This document shows positions 59,685 to 64,000 of a DNA stretch of 64,000 nt, piece after piece. The position numbers were made by a program, and so were the translations under genes. The notes under the pieces are model-generated. The model did no database searches and had not been told where the DNA came from. It saw only the letters and a program-made list of their open reading frames with translations. Each line of letters begins with the position of its first letter. The stretch's first letter is position 1. The DNA is from Ananas comosus (Eukaryota > Streptophyta > Magnoliopsida > Poales > Bromeliaceae): assembly GCF_001540865.1 (NCBI RefSeq), contig NC_033626.1, forward strand, positions 13,831,422-13,895,421. Direction: 5' to 3'.

Positions 59685-62600
59685 ATGGCGCTGGCTTTCA
59701 TAGCTTCGTCTGCGGCATCTACGATCATCGAGAATTTAGTTAACGCAGGTTTATCCTACGTCGACAAGCATCAGGTGCCAAGAGGCATGCAGGAGGAGCT
59801 TCAAAGACTGCAGCAAGCGCTTCCGCAGATCAAAGCGATCTTGGCTGCTGTTGAGGTGGAACAACAGATGACGGAACGGAACGAAGCGCTGGAAGCATGG
59901 ATGTGGCAATTCAGAGATGCTGTTGAAGAGGCGGAGGACGTGCTTGACGAGGTGGAGTACTACGAGATAGAGAAGAGAGTGCAAGCTCCAGATGACCAGG
60001 TGCGTGGCACTATCTCCAAACTGAAGAGAAAATTCTCTAGTTTCGTTAGTCCTTCCTTTAGAAATGACACCTTGAAGAGGTTGAGCGAGGCCGTGAAGGG
60101 GTTAGATAGGGTTGCTGCCGGTATGGGGCCTTGCCTTCAACTCGTTGGCGGGTTGTCTGGTTACGGTGTTAAGTGTCGGCAATTTGATGAAATCAGAAAT
60201 TCTCGTGAGACTAGCTCCTTCCTACTGGAAAAGGAGGTGCTTGGACGAAAGACGGAGAGCGACATGATAATTGAATGGTTGATCAAACCGACAAGCGATG
60301 AGCCTGAGTCTCTTGCCACTGCTAATATCTCTGTCTTTTCAATCGTTGGTATTGGCGGGATGGGGAAGACTACTCTTGCGCAATTAATCTACGGTAATGG
60401 GAGAGTACAACAATACTTTGACCAAACTATGTGGGTCTGTGTGTCTGACATCTTTGATGCAGCGGTGCTAACAAGTAAGATCCTGCAAGATATGACCAAG
60501 CGTAGCCCTAATGTCCAGAATCTAAACACACTCCAGAATATGCTTAGTGAGAAGTTGATCTCGAAAAGGTTCCTGCTAGTACTAGATGATGTTTGGAATG
60601 ACAATAATAGGATGGAGTGGGAGAAGTTGGTGGCTCCTTTGAAATTTGGACGAAGAGGAAGCAAGATCCTGTTGACAACTCGAATGGATTCAGTAGCGGA
60701 TATGGTTGCAAGAGTTATGGAATGTAAAAAAGAATGTTTAAAGCTAGAAGGGTTGAAAGAGAGTGATTGTATGTTACTTTTCAATAGGCATGCATTTGCA
60801 AATGTGGACCCAAATGATCATAAAAACTTGCAATCAATTGGTAAGCAAATAGCAGAGAAGCTCAGAGGATGTCCATTGGTAGCAAAGGTCATGGGGGGGC
60901 TACTTAATTCCTGCATGGACTATAACTATTGGAAAAGGATGTTGAGTGACAATATTGTGAATTTACAGCAAGGTGTGAACGGTACCATGGAAGTTTTAAA
61001 ATTGAGCTATCACCACCTTCCTACAGATTTGCAGCTTTGCTTTCGACATTGTAGTTTATTTCCTCAAGATCATCGCTTTCGAGGGAATGAATTGATCTAT
61101 ATGTGGATGGGCTTAGGGTTTGTCCGGCAGTGCGGAAAACAGAGTCCAGAGGATATTGGAAAAGAATATTTAGCTCAACTAACAAGAAAATCTTTTTTTG
61201 ATATCTTATACGAAGATGTCTATGTTATGCACGACTTGCTGCATGACTTGGCACAATCTGTTTCTTCAAAGGAATGCTTGAGGAGAAAAGGTGATAGTTT
61301 AAGGGATATCTCGAAAACAATTCGTCACGTATCAATTGAAACGACAAGCTCTCTTCTGATCAGAGAGATCTCATGTCTCAAGAACTTACGCACCCGCACC
61401 CTTATCTTACATATTAAAAAGGATAGGAACCGCGATATAGATCATGCACTTATACTTGGTCACGTTCTAAAAGAGTTGAAAAGTCTACGCTTGTTGTGCA
61501 TAACTGCAGATTACTTGTGCAAATTGCCGGATGCACTTGATACTTTAATACACCTTCGCTACCTGTCTTTTCAGCCTGAAAGTGATTTCAATAAAAATTT
61601 ACCAGAGTGGTTTTCACAGTCAGTCTGTAGGCTCTATCACCTCCAAGTATTGGATATAAGATTTCCCCCAGAAATGATTTGGAATATTGATAAGAATAGT
61701 ATTACGGAAATTAATGGCCTGAGCGATCTGGTTAACTTGCGGCTTTTGAATGTTCCTCATGGTTTGATGACCAAGATTCGTTGGATCGGAAAACTAACTT
61801 CCCTTCAGAAGTTAAGAAACTTCCATATCCGAGTAGAGAGCGGTTACAAGATAGGCGAACTGAAGGACCTTGCGGAACTTAGTGAAATAGATGTTGGTAA
61901 TCTTGAGAATGTGAGGAGTTCTGAAGAGGCCGTAGAGTCCAAGTTGAATGAGAAAGAGAACCTGAGTTCCTTGTCATTAAATTGGTCTGGAGGACGCTCT
62001 AGTGCTCCTGAGGTGGATGAGCAGCTTCTTGACAACCTTCGACCGCATATCAATCTCCAGACTCTGTCAATTGAAGGATATATCGGTGTTAGATATCCAT
62101 GTTGGATGACAGATTTCTGTCTCCCCAATTTAACATCAATCCACCTGCGCTGCTCCAGATTAGAGCAATTCCCACCTCTTGGGCAGCTAGCTTTACTCCG
62201 GAATCTTTGTCTGTCCAATATGGCGGCAATCAAACGAGTAGATTGGTCAGTCTATGGAAGTGCCGATGGCTGTGCCTTTCCATTTTTGGAAGAAATGAAA
62301 TGTTTTATCATGCCAGCATGGGAGGAGTGGCTTACAGCTGCAGATGGCTGCCCTTTCCCTCAACTTAAAATACTAAAAATTACAGATTGCCCTAATTTGA
62401 GGGGAATGCCCACTCTACCTCTTAGTCTAAGAGAATTGACTATTCATAATGTGGGAATAACTGCAATTCCAGCAATGTATCGGGACATTAGCAACGATAA
62501 CAATAGTGCGTCATCATTTGAATTAGCACCTTCCCTGTGTGTCGAAAATAGCCCAAGCCAATCATCGATAGATGGATTCCTACTGCAGCAACAAGAATAT

Positions 62601-63515
62601 TTTCAGGCTCTTAGGATTTTATCCATCGAAGAGTGTGAAAGGCTTGTGCATCTGCCACCAGAGTGGTCTGCGAACCTCTTCTCCCTCGAATCACTGACTA
62701 TAATAAAATGCCCAAAGTTGATAACGTGTGGAATCCAAGACAGCAACCTGCCCTCGGCAATCCAATCCCTTTCTTTTGGATCATGTGGTGGCCTCTATGC
62801 GTCATTGCTCGGGCGGTTACCGTATCTCACTTCTCTCACAAGCTTGACATTACGAAAATGTGCAATCACAACATCCCTTCCCGGGGCAGAAGTATTTGCA
62901 AGATTGGCATCATTATCACGGCTCTGGATATGGTACTGCAGAGAGTTGGCATCATTTGGTGGGATAGAAGCTCTTGCATCCCTCAAATACTTGTCAGTCG
63001 TAGGATGTGACAAGCTCATCACTGTTTCGTTGTTGCAGCCGCCACTGGGCGCTGATGTTAGCCAGGGAGGTGCTGTGGCCTCCTCCTTAAGGCTTGACCA
63101 TCTTCATATCGACCGGCAATCGCTCCTGTCCATGGAACCACTAAGAAACCTCTCGTCCACTAGAATATTGACTCTCGATGGTTCTTCCCAGCTCACATCC
63201 TTACCAGAGCAATGGCTGTTGCAAAATCGTTCCTCCCTCCAATGTCTAATAATAGGTAATGCAGATTCTCTTCAGTCCCTACCCCCAAGCATGACGAGCC
63301 TCTACTCCCTACAGAAATTGACTTTATTTGGGGCTCCTTCGATTCAGTCACTCCCAGAGTTCCCTGCGTCACTATGGTCTCTAAAAATTGGTGGATGTCA
63401 CCCGGTGTTGGAGGAGCGGTGCCAAAAGGATACAGGCCTTGAGTGGCCTAAGATTGCCAACATTCCTCATGTGACTATTACAAACGAGAATGAAATGTGG
63501 GATACCTACGGGTAG
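59685..63515 (+). CDS. CC-NBS-LRR (CNL) disease resistance protein, RGA-like
   Basis: Intronless ORF of 1,276 residues from the first ATG (MALAFIASSAAS); the open frame extends upstream without an ATG. The coiled-coil Rx-type domain covers residues 1-150 with the EDVID-like EDVLDEVEY at 84-92. The NB-ARC domain holds the P-loop GIGGMGKTT (222-230), RNBS-A FDQTMWVCVSD, kinase-2 LLVLDDVW (297-304), RNBS-B KILLTTR, the GLPL equivalent GCPLVAKVMGG (395-404), RNBS-D CFRHCSLFP and the MHD motif VMHDLLHDLA (MHD at 515-517). About 750 residues of leucine-rich repeats follow. Family knowledge: such proteins bind ADP/ATP as a switch, detect pathogen effectors and trigger cell death and defence, probably at the plasma membrane. 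All nucleotide-binding motifs are intact, so it may be functional. Effector and pathogen are unknown. Confidence 0.95.
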   Translation: MALAFIASSAASTIIENLVNAGLSYVDKHQVPRGMQEELQRLQQALPQIKAILAAVEVEQQMTERNEALEAWMWQFRDAVEEAEDVLDEVEYYEIEKRVQAPDDQVRGTISKLKRKFSSFVSPSFRNDTLKRLSEAVKGLDRVAAGMGPCLQLVGGLSGYGVKCRQFDEIRNSRETSSFLLEKEVLGRKTESDMIIEWLIKPTSDEPESLATANISVFSIVGIGGMGKTTLAQLIYGNGRVQQYFDQTMWVCVSDIFDAAVLTSKILQDMTKRSPNVQNLNTLQNMLSEKLISKRFLLVLDDVWNDNNRMEWEKLVAPLKFGRRGSKILLTTRMDSVADMVARVMECKKECLKLEGLKESDCMLLFNRHAFANVDPNDHKNLQSIGKQIAEKLRGCPLVAKVMGGLLNSCMDYNYWKRMLSDNIVNLQQGVNGTMEVLKLSYHHLPTDLQLCFRHCSLFPQDHRFRGNELIYMWMGLGFVRQCGKQSPEDIGKEYLAQLTRKSFFDILYEDVYVMHDLLHDLAQSVSSKECLRRKGDSLRDISKTIRHVSIETTSSLLIREISCLKNLRTRTLILHIKKDRNRDIDHALILGHVLKELKSLRLLCITADYLCKLPDALDTLIHLRYLSFQPESDFNKNLPEWFSQSVCRLYHLQVLDIRFPPEMIWNIDKNSITEINGLSDLVNLRLLNVPHGLMTKIRWIGKLTSLQKLRNFHIRVESGYKIGELKDLAELSEIDVGNLENVRSSEEAVESKLNEKENLSSLSLNWSGGRSSAPEVDEQLLDNLRPHINLQTLSIEGYIGVRYPCWMTDFCLPNLTSIHLRCSRLEQFPPLGQLALLRNLCLSNMAAIKRVDWSVYGSADGCAFPFLEEMKCFIMPAWEEWLTAADGCPFPQLKILKITDCPNLRGMPTLPLSLRELTIHNVGITAIPAMYRDISNDNNSASSFELAPSLCVENSPSQSSIDGFLLQQQEYFQALRILSIEECERLVHLPPEWSANLFSLESLTIIKCPKLITCGIQDSNLPSAIQSLSFGSCGGLYASLLGRLPYLTSLTSLTLRKCAITTSLPGAEVFARLASLSRLWIWYCRELASFGGIEALASLKYLSVVGCDKLITVSLLQPPLGADVSQGGAVASSLRLDHLHIDRQSLLSMEPLRNLSSTRILTLDGSSQLTSLPEQWLLQNRSSLQCLIIGNADSLQSLPPSMTSLYSLQKLTLFGAPSIQSLPEFPASLWSLKIGGCHPVLEERCQKDTGLEWPKIANIPHVTITNENEMWDTYG

Positions 63516-64000
63516 ATTCAAGCATGATTATTATTTAGACCAACCCAAAATTTATGTTGTTATCTGGCAATCAAATTCTCAAGTTTTCTCTGCTATTCCT
63601 TCCTCACTTGGATCTTAATGTCTTATGCCTCCTTTATATATTTATATGTCTCCTCTTTTTTTTTTTCCAGTTCAACTAGGCCAGATGTCTCTCTGTCAAA
63701 CATGCAAAAATAGTCTGTTTCATTTCTCATTTTTTCAGTGTCTTTGTTAATGGACTTATCTGCAAGAATAATCAACCAGTATACATCTCTCATCTTCATC
63801 AATGGTAACCTCGTAGAGGTACTAAAATTAATTATGTTTAGAATTTACTTAAAAGATCTTGCTATACTTTTTTTGTAATTCATGTTTTGGTAATCTGTGT
63901 TGGCCTAATTAAATTTATCATGAGAATATGCGAGTTGAATGCTTGAATGCCCCTCTTCTACTTTATGCCGTGATCACAATGCAGTATTCTTGTAGGTTTG
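63516..64000 (+). other. NBS-LRR 3' flank
   Basis: AT- and T-rich DNA, probably the 3' UTR and downstream flank of the resistance gene. Nothing else seen up to the window edge. Confidence 0.6.

Overview
The window is nuclear DNA of a flowering plant, most likely a monocot. Large spliced genes carry GT-AG introns, there is a plant DYW-type PPR gene, an oleosin, a GAUT glycosyltransferase and a CC-NBS-LRR gene, and several first exons are very GC-rich (the NF-YC gene, the KH-domain gene, the hypothetical gene near 7.1 kb). The species cannot be fixed from sequence alone; a commelinid such as pineapple is a guess.

Layout. 0-20.3 kb, genes on +: DYW PPR protein (12-2000), oleosin (4932-5384), a GC-rich hypothetical protein (7075-7566), an eight-exon galacturonosyltransferase (9702-13955), two related 83-residue single-pass membrane peptides (15081-15332 and 16781-17032) and NF-YC (19757-20308). 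23.2-41.8 kb, genes on -: a seven-exon STAR/KH RNA-binding protein of the SPIN1 type (23201-28049), a four-exon group VI ubiquitin E2 (31551-34258) and an ARF-GAP with C2 domain like AGD12 (37640-41765). 42.5-57.1 kb: two nearly identical copies of one segment, each carrying the start of a chloroplast FAX/Tmem_14 gene; only the second copy is complete (54105-57110). 59.7-63.5 kb: an uninterrupted CC-NBS-LRR gene.

The duplicated block is the most informative part. Copy A (42540-51095) begins and ends exactly at single N characters, and the poly-A before the first N continues after the second. It therefore looks like an alternative haplotype contig wedged into a poly-A gap, although a true recent duplication is not excluded. 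Since each copy supplies the empty site of the other, four insertions can be delimited almost to the base: in copy A a Helitron carrying a decayed RPA-like gene, a TAA-flanked Tourist-like MITE and a 3-kb 5'-truncated LINE; in copy B a 641-bp Mutator-like element with GC-rich filler. Two further LINE 3' fragments of the same family lie in an AGD12 intron and just upstream of the NBS-LRR gene, and all three share a terminal palindrome. Other mobile DNA includes a 355-bp Mutator-type MITE with perfect 9-bp target duplication, a foldback element whose two ends are each hairpins, and a cluster of MITEs at 34.8-36.4 kb.

The genes are ordinary, independent plant genes rather than a pathway. Multi-exon models were built by hand from GT-AG sites, reading-frame continuity and recalled family features; every junction is phase-consistent but none was tested against transcripts. 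No tRNA, rRNA or CRISPR-like array was seen.
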